Positions 33,989 to 45,890 of a stretch of DNA of 64,000 bases are shown here, piece after piece. A program made the position numbers and the translations under genes. Where the stretch lies: assembly GCF_010974825.1 (NCBI RefSeq), contig NZ_JAAILA010000011.1:182050-246049 (forward strand). The letters run 5' to 3'. Every line of letters starts with the position of its first letter. Positions within the stretch are counted from its first letter, which is position 1. The notes under the pieces are model-generated. The model was not told where the DNA came from. It made no database searches and saw only the letters and a list, made by a program, of their open reading frames with translations. Source of the stretch: Aeromonas rivipollensis. Lineage in GTDB: Bacteria > Pseudomonadota > Gammaproteobacteria > Enterobacterales > Aeromonadaceae.

Positions 33989-34852
33989 TCAGAGTAGGCC
34001 GAGTCGGGAGAGCTCCTCCTTGAGCTGGTCCAGGTTGCGCTCGACGCAAGCCTCCCCCTCGTTGATGGCATCGCTGGCGCGGTGGAAGTCCATGATGGAG
34101 AGGCTGCCAAGGCGCGGACAGAGCTGGATCTCGGGGGGATCCCCGGCCATGCGGGCACGGGTGATCCGCTCCTGCATTATGTTGATGGAGCCCGTCATCA
34201 CCCCCCACATGCCGGGGGTGCTGGGTTCTCCCCGGCCGAGCCACTGGCTGAAGATCCCTCCCGGGGCGGGCTCGTCCGGCTCGTCTGTCCAGGGCTGATG
34301 CAGGTCAGTGTTGAGGTTGACGGCGATCACCACCTCGGCCCCCATGGCCCGGGCCAGGGAGATGGGGACCGGGTTGACCACGGCGCCATCCACCAGCCAG
34401 CGATCATCAACCCGGGTCGGGGTCAGAATGCCGGGCATGCCGCAGGAGGCGCGCACGCACTGGCGCAGGGGCCCCTCTTGCAGCCAGATCTCGCGGCCGG
34501 TATCGAGCTCGGTGGCGACGCAGGCGAAGGGCAGCGGCAGGCTCTCGATGGCGGGATCGCCGAGGTGGTTGGCGGCGATGCCAAACACCTTGTCACCGCG
34601 GAACAGGCCGCCGGAGAGGGCGGGATCGAGCAACCCCATCACCTGCAAGCGGCTGAAGCCGCGCACCCAGGACTCCAGTTTGTCCAGCTCGCCGGCGGCA
34701 TAGGCGGCACCGACGAAACTGCCGATGGAGCAGCCGGCCACCAGATCCGGTTTGACACCGAGGCGCTCCAGCGCCCGTATGATGCCGATGTGCGCCCATC
34801 CGCGGGCGGCGCCGCTGCCAAGGGCCAGGCCCAGGCGGGGTTTTCGTGCCAC
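33989..34852 (-). CDS. rssA: Patatin-like phospholipase, RssA family
   Basis: 287 residues (E. coli RssA is about 300). Patatin motifs are complete: oxyanion loop GSGAARGWAHIG 12-23, nucleophile elbow GCSIGS 40-45 with Ser42, and the catalytic Asp155 in DGAVVNPVP. It is an acyl hydrolase of the cytoplasm or membrane surface; its physiological substrate is unknown. In E. coli rssA is next to rssB (hnr), which is not the case here. Neighbour on the same strand upstream is a diguanylate cyclase, 34 bases away, so the two may be cotranscribed. Confidence 0.87.
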   Translation of the reverse strand: MARKPRLGLALGSGAARGWAHIGIIRALERLGVKPDLVAGCSIGSFVGAAYAAGELDKLESWVRGFSRLQVMGLLDPALSGGLFRGDKVFGIAANHLGDPAIESLPLPFACVATELDTGREIWLQEGPLRQCVRASCGMPGILTPTRVDDRWLVDGAVVNPVPISLARAMGAEVVIAVNLNTDLHQPWTDEPDEPAPGGIFSQWLGRGEPSTPGMWGVMTGSINIMQERITRARMAGDPPEIQLCPRLGSLSIMDFHRASDAINEGEACVERNLDQLKEELSRLGLL

Positions 34853-34885
34853 AGTGCGTCTCCTGTTGTGAGTTGGGGTTCCAGC

Positions 34886-36442
34886 TTACTCCTGCTTCTC
34901 CTGTGCGTCACCCTGCCAGCCTTCGCTGCGATTGCGGCCATTGGCCTTGGCCTGATAGAGGGCAATATCGGCACGGCGAATGACTTCCTGCAGGCGAACG
35001 TCTGGGCCCTGGCGGCAATGGCCCAGGCTGACGGTCACCCTCAGTTCGGGGGCTATCTCGGTCCAGTCGTGTTCCGCAATGCGCAGCCGCAGTTGTTCGG
35101 CAAGCTGAGCCAGGGGGAGATCCTTGCCTGTGACCAGCAGCAGAAACTCCTCGCCGCCCCAGCGGATCAGGGTGCAGCCCAGGTCCTGCAGAGGCTGGCA
35201 GAGCTGAACCAGACGGATCAGCACCTGATCCCCCACCCCGTGACCGAAGCGATCATTGACCAGCTTGAAGTGATCGCAGTCGAACATGATGGCGCCTATG
35301 TGGCGGCTGCCTGCCAGTATGTGGCGGCGCTCGAAGGCATCGAAGTGGTGGCGGTTGAAGGCGCCGGTCAGCGCGTCATGGCTGGAGAGGTAGTTCAACC
35401 GACGATTGAGACGGCGGGATCGCAGGCTGGAGAAGATGGCCACCACCAGACAGAGCAGGGTGAGCAGCGCCGTTGCCGATTGCCACAGCAGCATCTCGAG
35501 CAGGGGCAGCAGCGCGATGCGGTGGATCAGGATGAGCGGCGTGTCCGGGACGGGATGGACGAGCTGGAAGGCGCCCTGCTGCCAGTGATAATCCGCCCGT
35601 GATGCCTCCTGTTTCAGGGGCGGCGCCGTGCCGGATTGGCTGCTGGCCAGGATCTGCCGGTGCTGATTGACCAGAAACAGGGTGCCGCTCTGGGGGGAGA
35701 GTCGGCGCAGGGTCTGCTCCAGGGTCGCTATCTCTATGTCGATGCTGAGCAGGCCTATGATCTGCCCGACCTGGGTGATGGGCTGGGACAGGGTGATCAT
35801 CTGCCCTTTGCCGGCAAAATCCTGATAGGGGCGCGACAACGTGGCGTGCTCGGCGGGCGGGTGGCGGGTCAGTGCCTCCTGCCAGTAAGACTTGTGGTAG
35901 ATGCCGGGGTCGAAACGAAATTGGTTGGAGGGCACCCAGGGGTAGAGATAGATGAAGTTGTCGGTGCTGGTGAAATAGATCCAGGCCACGGCCTTGTCCA
36001 GCAGCTTGCTGGCGGTCGCGAGCAGGGGAGAGAGGCTGAGCGCCAGGTGTATTCGGGCCTCCCGTTCGCTGCCCGGGGCGGGCAAGGGGCCCAGCCCGGT
36101 CAGGTTGCCGATGAGGGCGGGGGGCAGATCGACGGGGATGCGATCCAGGCTGAGGTTGCCGCTCGAATCGGCTTGCAGCGCCGGATAAAGCTGGCGAGAG
36201 AGGGCCGACTGGGGGTTGCTGCGCAGCCGCTCTTCGGCCTGGCCGCGCATGGCCTCGAGAAAGGCCTCCATTCTCTGGTGCTGGCTGCTGAGCTGGGCCG
36301 CGGCATTGATGACGTCACGCCTGTTCAGCTCGGTGATCTGGCGCAAGGCGTGCTGCAGGGCGAGCAGCAGCAACAGCATGCTCAGTCCCAGCAGCAGCCA
36401 CTGCAACCGATATTTGGCAAAGGCATGGGGCAATGTGGGCAT
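34886..36442 (-). CDS. Diguanylate cyclase with periplasmic Cache sensor
   Basis: 518 residues from ATG 36442; GTG 36472 would add ten residues and neither has a good ribosome-binding site. TM helix at about 13-31, a periplasmic Cache domain of about 280 residues (VAWIYFTSTDNFIYLYPWVPSNQFRFDPGIYHKSYWQEAL, ITLSQPITQVGQIIGLLSIDIEI), second TM at about 305-340, then GGDEF with RWGGEEFLLLV (GGEEF 429-433). No RxxD inhibitory site at the expected distance. It would sense a small periplasmic ligand and make cyclic di-GMP. Lies upstream of rssA on the same strand. Confidence 0.87.
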   Translation of the reverse strand: MPTLPHAFAKYRLQWLLLGLSMLLLLLALQHALRQITELNRRDVINAAAQLSSQHQRMEAFLEAMRGQAEERLRSNPQSALSRQLYPALQADSSGNLSLDRIPVDLPPALIGNLTGLGPLPAPGSEREARIHLALSLSPLLATASKLLDKAVAWIYFTSTDNFIYLYPWVPSNQFRFDPGIYHKSYWQEALTRHPPAEHATLSRPYQDFAGKGQMITLSQPITQVGQIIGLLSIDIEIATLEQTLRRLSPQSGTLFLVNQHRQILASSQSGTAPPLKQEASRADYHWQQGAFQLVHPVPDTPLILIHRIALLPLLEMLLWQSATALLTLLCLVVAIFSSLRSRRLNRRLNYLSSHDALTGAFNRHHFDAFERRHILAGSRHIGAIMFDCDHFKLVNDRFGHGVGDQVLIRLVQLCQPLQDLGCTLIRWGGEEFLLLVTGKDLPLAQLAEQLRLRIAEHDWTEIAPELRVTVSLGHCRQGPDVRLQEVIRRADIALYQAKANGRNRSEGWQGDAQEKQE

Positions 36443-36562
36443 GGGGCACCGGGAAGATGACGGGAGCGGCACATCAGTGTAAGGCAGAAAAAAAGCGCAG
36501 TCTCAACTGGATGTGATTTTGATGATCTATCCCCCGGGCTGTTACGTTTTGTCACATTTATA

Positions 36563-36584
36563 CATAGTCACGGCATAGTCAGGG
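36563..36584. promoter_or_regulatory. 11-bp tandem repeat, candidate operator of the RND operon
   Basis: CATAGTCACGG (36563-36573) is followed directly by CATAGTCAGGG (36574-36584), 10 of 11 identical. Direct 11-bp repeats suit an OmpR/PhoB-type response regulator. TGTTAC (36540) and GTAACA (36586) flank the site as an inverted pair. Confidence 0.4.
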
Positions 36585-36652
36585 GGTAACATGATGCCAT
36601 CATTGATGAAGTTCCCTCTTCTCCTTATCTCTTACCTTGCATGGATTGTTTG

Positions 36653-37705
36653 ATGAAAATGCGCGTATGGCTGTGGCTTGTTCCTCTTCTCCTGCTGCTG
36701 GGAGCCGGCACCTGGTATTTCCGGCAGGCCAAACCGGTCAGCAAGCCCGAGCCCAGACAGGTCAACATCAGGGCGGAAACTGTCAGGCAGAGCCTGGCAG
36801 AGCCCTCCATCAAGCTGGTCAGCAAGCTGGCGGCCAATCGCTCCGTGGTGGTCAGCCCCGAGGTCACGGGGCGCATCGTCAGGATTGCGGTGCGCTCCGG
36901 TCAGCGGGTCAAGCAGGGGGAGCCCCTGATCGCCCTGGATGCGGGCAAGCAGCAGGCTGAACTTGCCGAGCAGAGTGCCAGCGTGCGCGACGAGAGCCGC
37001 AAGCTGCGGGACATGCGCCGCCTGGTGGCGCGCGGTGCCATCACCACCTCGGAGCTGGAAGGGCAGGAGGCGACAGTGGCCCAGGCCCAGGCCAGGGTCG
37101 ACGCGGCGCGCTATGAGTTGTCATTGCGTACCCTGGCGGCCCCTTTCGATGGCACCGTCAGCCTGATCGATCTCAGCGAAGGGGCCCTGGTCAACAGCGG
37201 CGACGTGCTGCTTCACCTGGACGAGCTGGCCAGATTGCGGCTCGATCTGGCGGTGCCGGAGCGCTACCTCTCCCTCCTCAAACCTGGCATGACGGTGACG
37301 GCTACCAGCTCGGCCTGGCCGGATCAATCCTTCTCCGGCGTGCTGGAGACCCTCGACAGCCGCATCTCCAACGAAACCCAGAACATCAAGGCGCGGGTCA
37401 TACTTCCCAACCCCGGCGGCCAGCTGAGGCCCGGCATGCTGATGAATGTAGATCTTTCCCTGCCTGCCCAGAAGATGACCCTGATCCCCGCCCAGTCGGT
37501 GGAGTATGCGGGGGAGCTTCGCTTCGTCTACCGCCTGGAGGCGGACGGCCGGGTGAAACGCATTCCGGTGGAGCTTGGGGATACCCATGGCGAGGAAGTG
37601 TGGGTGCTAAAGGGGCTGAACGTCGGCGATCGCATCGCGGTCGAGGGGCTGGTCAACCTGCGTGACGGCGCCCTGGTCCGTGATCTGACCGAGGTAAAAG
37701 GCTGA
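36653..37705 (+). CDS. RND efflux system, periplasmic adaptor subunit
   Basis: 350 residues from ATG 36653 (ATG 36641 in frame adds four). An N-terminal membrane anchor is MRVWLWLVPLLLLLGAGTWYF, with no lipobox. Hairpin, lipoyl and barrel domains follow: VSPEVTGRIVRIAVRSGQRVKQGEPLIALD, a short coiled coil VRDESRKLRDMRRLVARGAITTSELEGQEATVAQAQARVDAARYEL, then LAAPFDGTVSLIDLSEGALVNSGDVL. It bridges the RND pump and an outer-membrane channel. Its stop overlaps the pump's ATG (TGATG at 37704), so the two are coupled. No TolC-type gene is adjacent. Confidence 0.9.
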   Translation: MKMRVWLWLVPLLLLLGAGTWYFRQAKPVSKPEPRQVNIRAETVRQSLAEPSIKLVSKLAANRSVVVSPEVTGRIVRIAVRSGQRVKQGEPLIALDAGKQQAELAEQSASVRDESRKLRDMRRLVARGAITTSELEGQEATVAQAQARVDAARYELSLRTLAAPFDGTVSLIDLSEGALVNSGDVLLHLDELARLRLDLAVPERYLSLLKPGMTVTATSSAWPDQSFSGVLETLDSRISNETQNIKARVILPNPGGQLRPGMLMNVDLSLPAQKMTLIPAQSVEYAGELRFVYRLEADGRVKRIPVELGDTHGEEVWVLKGLNVGDRIAVEGLVNLRDGALVRDLTEVKG

Positions 37706-40700
37706 TGTGGCTCTCCGATATGTCAGTGCGCCGCCCCCTGGTGGCGGTCGTCATCAGTGCCCTGCTCACCGTATTCGGCCTGGTGGCCTTCGCCAAGCTG
37801 ACGGTGCGGGAGATGCCGGACGTGCAGACGCCGTCCGTCTCCATCACCACCACCTATGAGGGGGCCGCCCCCGAGGTGATGGAGAGCCAGGTCACCAAGC
37901 CCATCGAGGATCAGCTCTCCGGCATCAGCGGCATCAAGAACATCAACTCGGTGACCCGCAAGGGGCGCTCCTCCATCACTGTGGAGTTCAAGCTCGGCTG
38001 GAACATGCTGGAGGGCACCTCGGATGTGCGTGACGCCATCTCCCGCGCCCGGCCCAAGCTCCCGGACGAGGCGGACGAGCCCATGGTCACCAAGGACAAC
38101 GGCAACGGCGACGTGGCTATCTGGCTCAACTTCAGCAGCACCCAGATGGACCGCACCGCCATGACAGACTACGTCAACCGCATGCTGGTCGACTCCCTGA
38201 GCCTGGTGGACGGGGTGAGCGAGGTGTCCCTCTCCGGTGACCTGACTCAGGTGATGTATGTGAGGCTGCGCCCCGCCGACATGGCGGCCCGTGGCATCAC
38301 GGTGGCCGACGTGCAGGATGCCCTCAAGCGGGAGAACATAGAGCTGCCCGGGGGGGAGATCCGCAACAACAGCATGACGATGGCGGTGCAGATAGCCCGC
38401 CTCTACCACAGCGCCGAGGATTTTCGCGGCCTGCCGGTGAAGACGGCCGTCAATGGTCAGAGCATCTACCTGGCGGACATCGCCGATGTTGAGGTGGGGG
38501 CCAAGAATGAAGACAGCGCCTATCAGCGCAACGGCCGCGAGAGCTTAGGCATTGGCATAGTCGCGCAATCCACCGCCAACCCCCTGGCGGTGGCCCAGGG
38601 CATAGAGCGCAAGATGACAGAGATGCAGCGCTTCCTGCCAGCGGGGGCCACCCTGGAGGTGGACTATGACTCCACCGTCTTCATCAAGCAGGCCATCGAC
38701 GAGGTGTACGAGACCCTCGCCATCTGCGCCCTGCTGGTGGTGGCCGTGCTCTACCTCTTCCTGGGGCAGGCGCGCACCACTCTCATTCCTGCTATTACGG
38801 TGCCGGTGTCGCTTATTTCGGCCTTCATCGGCGCCTGGTACCTCGGTTTTTCCATCAACCTCATCACCCTGCTGGCGCTCATTCTCGCCATCGGCCTGGT
38901 GGTGGACGACGCCATAGTGGTGGTGGAGAACATCCACCACCACCTGCAGCGGGGTGAATCTCCCCTGATGGCGGCCTGGCACGGCACCCGGGAGGTGGGC
39001 TTTGCCGTGGTGGCCACCACCGCCGTGCTGGTGATGGTGTTCGTGCCCATCGCCTTCATGGAGGGCATGGTCGGGCGACTCTTTACCGAGTTTGCCATCC
39101 TGCTATCGCTAGCCGTGCTCTTCTCCTCCCTGGTGGCGCTCACCCTGACCCCGGCCATGGGCTCCTGGCTGATGCGTGCCGTGGACAAGCCCAATGCCCT
39201 GACGGCGGCGCTGGATCGGGGCCTCGGCCGGGTGGAGACACAGTATCGCCGGTTGCTGGGCTGGGTGCTGCGCCGCTCCGTCTGGATGCCGCTGGTGCTG
39301 CTGCTCTGCCTTGGGGGCATAGGTGCCCTCTTTGGCAAGCTGCCCGCCAGCCTGACCCCGACCGAAGACCGGGGTGTCATCTATGTGTTCGTGAAAGGGG
39401 CAGAGGGCACCAGCATAGAGCGGATGAAGCGCAACATGCAGCAGGTGGAGGCCGCCATCATGCCGCTGCTCGGCAAGGGGGTGGTGCAGGCCATGAGCTT
39501 CAGCACCCCGGCCTTCGGGCGCGGTGGCGATCAGACCGGCATGGTCATCATCCAGCTCACCGACTGGGCTCTGCGGGACGAGACCGCTACCGAGTTTGGC
39601 CGTAGCTTGAGCGGGCGGCTGGCCGGCATTCCGGATGTGATGATCCGCACCTTCCAGCCAGGATTCAGAGGAGGCTCCACCGCCGCCGTGCAGTTCGTGC
39701 TGCAGGGCTCAGACTATGCGGAACTCTATCAGCAGGGGCTGGCGCTGCAACAGGCCGCCGGCCAGAGCGGATTGATGCTGACCCCGGATCTCGACTACGC
39801 CGAGAAGACCCCTGAGCTGCAGGTGACCATAGAGCGGGAGCGGGCCAGCCAGCTCGGCATACCTGTCTCCACAGTAGCCAGCTCCCTGCAGGCCCTGCTC
39901 GGCGGCGTCAGCCAGACCACCTATGTGGACAGGGGGGAGGAGTATGACGTCTACCTGAGGGCCAACCAGACCCAGTTCAACGGCATCTCGGACGTCAGCC
40001 GCATCTATCTCAAGGCCGCCAATGGCGAGATGGTGAGCCTCTCCACCCTGGCCACAGTCACCCAGGTGGCGAGCCCGCAGCGGCTCAACCACTACCAGCG
40101 TCAGAAGGCGATTGCCCTGACCGCAGACGTGGCCCCCGGCCACACCCTGGGGGAGGCGCTCGACTTCCTCGATGGCTGGGCAGGGGAGCATCTGCCGAGC
40201 GGCATGACGGTGGATTACGCCGGTGAGTCCAAGGATTATCGCGACAACCAGGGGGAGATGGTGATGGTGTTCGGCCTCGCCCTGCTGGTGGTCTACCTGG
40301 TGCTGGTGGCGCAGTTCGAGAGCCTGCTGACCCCGACCGTGGTGATGGTAACTGTGCCGCTTGGCATCTTCGGCGGCCTGCTCGGCCTCTGGCTGACGGG
40401 ACAGGAGCTGAGCATCTACAGCCAGATAGGGATGATCATGCTGATCGGCATGGTGACCAAGAACGGCATCCTCATAGTGGAGTTCATCAACCAGCTGCGC
40501 CAGCGGGGGGAATCCTTCGAGGAGGCCATCATAGCCGCCTCGGTGCGCCGTCTGCGGCCCATACTGATGACCTCACTCACCGCCATCATAGGTGCCGTGC
40601 CCCTGATGGTCTCCATGGGGGCGGGATATGAGAGCCGGATGGCTGTGGGGACCGTGGTCTTCTTCGGGTTGTCGCTCGCGACCCTGGTCACCCTGCTGAT

Positions 40701-40842
40701 AGTGCCGGCCATCTATCACCTGATCGCCAGACGGGCGGGGATGACGGGGGCGCGGGATCTGCTGGTGGACGAGGCGTTGGCCGAGGGGAACGCCCGGGTC
40801 AGCGAGGCCGCCCCCGAGAGCCGGGACAAGCCGGCGGCCTGA
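37705..40842 (+). CDS. RND-family efflux pump, inner-membrane subunit
   Basis: 1045 residues, the length of AcrB-type pumps. Twelve helices with two large periplasmic loops. Motif A of the family, GLVVDDAIVVVENIHHHL in helix 4, carries the proton-relay Asp pair; the conserved Lys is in IGMVTKNGILIVEFINQLRQRGE of helix 10. N-terminal start MWLSDMSVRRPLVAVVISALL. It exports drugs or other hydrophobic compounds driven by protons. It belongs to the MexF/VexK-like lineage of short-adaptor pairs, which is uncertain. Starts one base into the adaptor stop. Confidence 0.93.
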   Translation: MWLSDMSVRRPLVAVVISALLTVFGLVAFAKLTVREMPDVQTPSVSITTTYEGAAPEVMESQVTKPIEDQLSGISGIKNINSVTRKGRSSITVEFKLGWNMLEGTSDVRDAISRARPKLPDEADEPMVTKDNGNGDVAIWLNFSSTQMDRTAMTDYVNRMLVDSLSLVDGVSEVSLSGDLTQVMYVRLRPADMAARGITVADVQDALKRENIELPGGEIRNNSMTMAVQIARLYHSAEDFRGLPVKTAVNGQSIYLADIADVEVGAKNEDSAYQRNGRESLGIGIVAQSTANPLAVAQGIERKMTEMQRFLPAGATLEVDYDSTVFIKQAIDEVYETLAICALLVVAVLYLFLGQARTTLIPAITVPVSLISAFIGAWYLGFSINLITLLALILAIGLVVDDAIVVVENIHHHLQRGESPLMAAWHGTREVGFAVVATTAVLVMVFVPIAFMEGMVGRLFTEFAILLSLAVLFSSLVALTLTPAMGSWLMRAVDKPNALTAALDRGLGRVETQYRRLLGWVLRRSVWMPLVLLLCLGGIGALFGKLPASLTPTEDRGVIYVFVKGAEGTSIERMKRNMQQVEAAIMPLLGKGVVQAMSFSTPAFGRGGDQTGMVIIQLTDWALRDETATEFGRSLSGRLAGIPDVMIRTFQPGFRGGSTAAVQFVLQGSDYAELYQQGLALQQAAGQSGLMLTPDLDYAEKTPELQVTIERERASQLGIPVSTVASSLQALLGGVSQTTYVDRGEEYDVYLRANQTQFNGISDVSRIYLKAANGEMVSLSTLATVTQVASPQRLNHYQRQKAIALTADVAPGHTLGEALDFLDGWAGEHLPSGMTVDYAGESKDYRDNQGEMVMVFGLALLVVYLVLVAQFESLLTPTVVMVTVPLGIFGGLLGLWLTGQELSIYSQIGMIMLIGMVTKNGILIVEFINQLRQRGESFEEAIIAASVRRLRPILMTSLTAIIGAVPLMVSMGAGYESRMAVGTVVFFGLSLATLVTLLIVPAIYHLIARRAGMTGARDLLVDEALAEGNARVSEAAPESRDKPAA

Positions 40843-40936
40843 TCCTGCCCCCCATCCGGGGGGCGGGATGCAAAAGAGGTGGCGGCTTAGGCCGGGCTGG
40901 TTAGCATATGACCAGTTCCCACAGGGGTCATCCTTC

Positions 40937-41308
40937 ATGCTGCCATCCGCCATCTACGAGCCGTTGCCTTTTCTCTATCTGGGCAGCGGCTTGCTGCTGT
41001 TGAGCCTTGCCGGGCAGCCTGCGCTGCTGCTGGCCGGGCTGGCCTTCTATCTGGCCGGGTCGCTCGCCTGGTTCAGGCGAAGTGCCCATCGCAGGCCAGA
41101 CAAGTCGCGCCAGCCACGGCGGCGAGGTTGGCCGCAGTGGCTCTACGAGAGTCGCCCTTTCGCCCTCATCCTGCTGGGCCTGTTGATGCTGCGCCTCGCC
41201 ACTCACCCCATCTTCCTGGCGCCAGCCTTCATCTGGTGCCTGCTCGGCGGCTATCAGCTGCTGCTGCGCCACCACCACAGGTTTATGCCGGCCCGCCCCT
41301 CTCTCTGA
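40937..41308 (+). CDS. Small membrane protein, function unknown
   Basis: 123 residues from ATG 40937 (AGGGG ten bases upstream). Four hydrophobic segments: [52 protein letters not shown] and [19 protein letters not shown], with a basic loop [18 protein letters not shown] between the second and third. It lacks any motif I know. It follows the RND pump by 94 bases on the same strand and could be cotranscribed, though that does not show a role in efflux. Confidence 0.72.
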   Translation: MLPSAIYEPLPFLYLGSGLLLLSLAGQPALLLAGLAFYLAGSLAWFRRSAHRRPDKSRQPRRRGWPQWLYESRPFALILLGLLMLRLATHPIFLAPAFIWCLLGGYQLLLRHHHRFMPARPSL

Positions 41309-41409
41309 GGGCGGCCGCTTCTCCCCTTGTTCTATGGGGGCAAAAAGCCATCGCCCCCGCCTGTCTCTGCCGGTATAATGCGCGACCCGAATTGTTCCAG
41401 GTGTTCAAA

Positions 41410-43848
<2,439 letters not shown>

Positions 43849-43880
43849 TATTCCTGATTTGGGAAGTGATATAAAATAAA

Positions 43881-43904
43881 AAGGGCGACCAGATGGTCGC
43901 CCTT
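43881..43904. terminator. Terminator after ygiQ and after the GIY-YIG gene
   Basis: AAGGGCGACC/GGTCGCCCTT (43881-43890 with 43895-43904), loop AGAT. On the minus strand it is followed by TTTATTTTATA, so it mainly serves the GIY-YIG gene; on the plus strand only GTCTAT follows. Confidence 0.75.
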
Positions 43905-43978
43905 GTCTATATCAGAACTTGATTTTTATATTATGGCTTAGTACCAGAGACTCAATACATATAATTTGTCTTAGGTGT

Positions 43979-44788
43979 TTAGTTTCTGTTGTAGCCAAAA
44001 GCATTGGTTTGAAGTGCTCTCTTCCAGTATTGCTCTCGATTTCTAATTGTTTCGTCGTCTGTTCTCATTGAGCGAAATTCTAGTATTGAAAACTGAAAGT
44101 TTGTACGTGCGTGCTCGAACCCATAGGCATTAATCAGCTTTGTTAATTCCTCATTTCCTCCGTGACCTGTACTGATATAAGAAGCCCACCTTGACCAAAT
44201 GCCAGTGTCACCATAAGCAGAACCAACGTATTTCTTCCCATTGCTTTTATCTACTATCAGATAGACACCTTTTACATTTTCAAGGGCAGCCTTCCAGTCA
44301 GGCTTACTTTGCTTGATAATTGCTTCAATTTGTGAAAAGCCATGCTCAACATTTTCGTATCCACAGAATGCTTCACCTTCAAATGTCTTTTCGAAAAGTT
44401 GTGCGATTTTTAGCTCGTTGAAATGATTTTCGAGATAAAAGGCTCGTCCTCTCACACCTGGACCGGGATAGTTAAGAAGGAGACGTCCAATGTATTCATG
44501 GTGAAGGTCACATAGTTGAACTGTATATGACTCAGAGTTGCGATGGGTGACTTCGAAAATCCCACCAAAGAGCCATTTATCGGACTGATGATAATATCGA
44601 ATTAAGCTGAATATATATTTTCTACTAAAATCGTTGCGGCTGCCGCGCCAACTATTCCAACCCTTCCATTCATCCGGGTCTCGAACAAAAACATCCAGTG
44701 GTTGCTCTTCACCATTCCAAACAGCAAAATGAATTTTGTACTCACTAAGATTATCTATGGGAAGTATTTTACTGGCAGAAATATCCAT
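43979..44788 (-). CDS. GIY-YIG nuclease domain protein, AT-rich island
   Basis: 269 residues. The C-terminal 100 residues are a GIY-YIG endonuclease domain: GVY at 174-176, YVG at 187-189, Arg200 (WSRW), Glu252 (NREQYW) and Asn267 (GYNRN), so all catalytic positions are filled. The N-terminal 165 residues (FAVWNGEEQPLDVFVRDPDEWKGWNSWRG, FEVTHRNSESYTVQL, GRAFYLENHFN) are an unknown, probably substrate-recognising domain. Base composition is far lower in GC than the flanking genes, and codons differ, which suggests acquisition by transfer. GGAGCGGCG precedes ATG 44788. Proteins with this layout are often found in defence islands, but no other defence gene is recognisable here. Confidence 0.85.
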   Translation of the reverse strand: MDISASKILPIDNLSEYKIHFAVWNGEEQPLDVFVRDPDEWKGWNSWRGSRNDFSRKYIFSLIRYYHQSDKWLFGGIFEVTHRNSESYTVQLCDLHHEYIGRLLLNYPGPGVRGRAFYLENHFNELKIAQLFEKTFEGEAFCGYENVEHGFSQIEAIIKQSKPDWKAALENVKGVYLIVDKSNGKKYVGSAYGDTGIWSRWASYISTGHGGNEELTKLINAYGFEHARTNFQFSILEFRSMRTDDETIRNREQYWKRALQTNAFGYNRN

Positions 44789-45095
44789 CGCCGCTCCGAA
44801 AGGTAAATATGTCTATAATACGCATGTTAATTCGTTATCTCATGACAATCGGGCCTAGGTAAGCAGATTCTCTTGTGTGCTAAGTTTTACTTGGACAGGG
44901 ACTCTGGGACACCAACCTTTTTGCTGCAAGCATCAGCTTGAATCCACTCCCCCTAATCGTTTCAGCAAGCAAGCTGATAGCTGCTTGTTCCAAAGGCGGG
45001 GGTCTAAATTAATAGCTGCAGAGATATAGTAGGGAGAGCACGGGGCTCATTCCTGTGCCATTTTTATATGATACTTAAGTTAGGTTGAGCTATAG
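44789..45095. other. AT-rich spacer between the two island genes
   Basis: Contains the minus-strand promoter of the GIY-YIG gene (TATTAT at about 44823-44818 on the minus strand as possible -10) and interrupted inverted repeats around AGCAAGCAAGCTGATAGCTGCTTG (44964-44990). No gene seen. Confidence 0.4.
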
Positions 45096-45515
45096 CTATT
45101 CCTTGTCCAAGCTTTGTTCAACGTCTCCGTCAGGTTGATTCCATCCCTTAAAACGATAGATTCGCTTTGTTACCTGATGACCTTCACCACCTAGACCAAG
45201 GGTTCCTGTCTGTTTCTTCTGATCTAAAGATAGGCCGAGAGTACCTTTTCCTGATAAGTCATAATATTCTTCTATTTCGACCTCTTCAGCATTGTCGATA
45301 CGTCTTGCGATTGCTAGCTCTTGAGCTACTCTGGCCTGCTGTTGTGCAAACCGCATTTGAATGGTTTGTTTTGTGGCCTCATCTTCCAGCTCCGCAACGC
45401 CTTTCTCAGATGCGCTCGAAATTAATTGTGACCCTTTCTCTGCTAATTCTGCAACTAAACCAGCTATTGGGCTCACTTGCCATATGACGCTTTTAGTTTT
45501 TAACCAAGTAGACAT
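45096..45515 (-). CDS. Hypothetical protein of the AT-rich island
   Basis: 139 residues from ATG 45515, five bases after GAGGA on the minus strand. I do not recognise the family. Residues about 20-75 form a charged helix, likely coiled coil (GLVAELAEKGSQLISSASEKGVAELEDEA, ARVAQELAIARRID), followed by an acidic patch EEVEIEEYYD and a Gly/Leu-rich segment with two similar pieces (KGTLGLSLDQK and TGTLGLGGEG). No signal peptide or membrane helix is clear. It shares low GC and orientation with the GIY-YIG gene 307 bases downstream and may belong to the same transfer event. Confidence 0.65.
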   Translation of the reverse strand: MSTWLKTKSVIWQVSPIAGLVAELAEKGSQLISSASEKGVAELEDEATKQTIQMRFAQQQARVAQELAIARRIDNAEEVEIEEYYDLSGKGTLGLSLDQKKQTGTLGLGGEGHQVTKRIYRFKGWNQPDGDVEQSLDKE

Positions 45516-45890
45516 AACATTCCTCAACTATAGAAATCTGTAACATCCACTTTTTGAGCAAGGTGTAACGCTACCAAATCTCACGCTACCGCCCGTGGAT
45601 GACAGCTTCCAACATGCTTCATTGATCAGCGGGGCAGCAACCCATCGCAGCTCAACAGGTTCGATAGTCATGCTAAGCCAAACGAAGCCGCTTATGCGAG
45701 CATGAAAATTGATGTAACCATCAGAAAGTTATCGTTTTTTGAACTGCGTCATCAAAGCGCATAGCAAGACGCAATCAAAAGCGGCCAGGTGACAGTGACT
45801 TTGCTATCTTGGCGGCTGATTTAAGGGGGAGGAGATAATGACCTCTTCCCCATACATATTGCAGCGGTCATCCCCGACAGGAGTGAGCAG
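45516..45890. other. Intergenic region with a short overlapping ORF
   Basis: 375 bases. The right part returns to high GC. TTTGCTATCTTGGCG at 45800-45814 looks like an extended -10 promoter (TGCTATCTT); the same 15-mer occurs at 47952-47966. ATG 45838 has an excellent ribosome-binding site (GGGGGAGGAGATA) and opens 69 codons that overlap the next gene in another frame. Confidence 0.4.

Noticed and set aside
36549..36572. Pho box before the RND operon (TTGTCAC... GTCAC)
   Set aside because: The second half is not at the 11-bp step; the 11-bp tandem CATAGTCA repeat is a better description.
36641..37705. Longer adaptor start at ATG 36641
   Set aside because: Possible but lacks a ribosome-binding site; 36653 has TGGA seven bases upstream.
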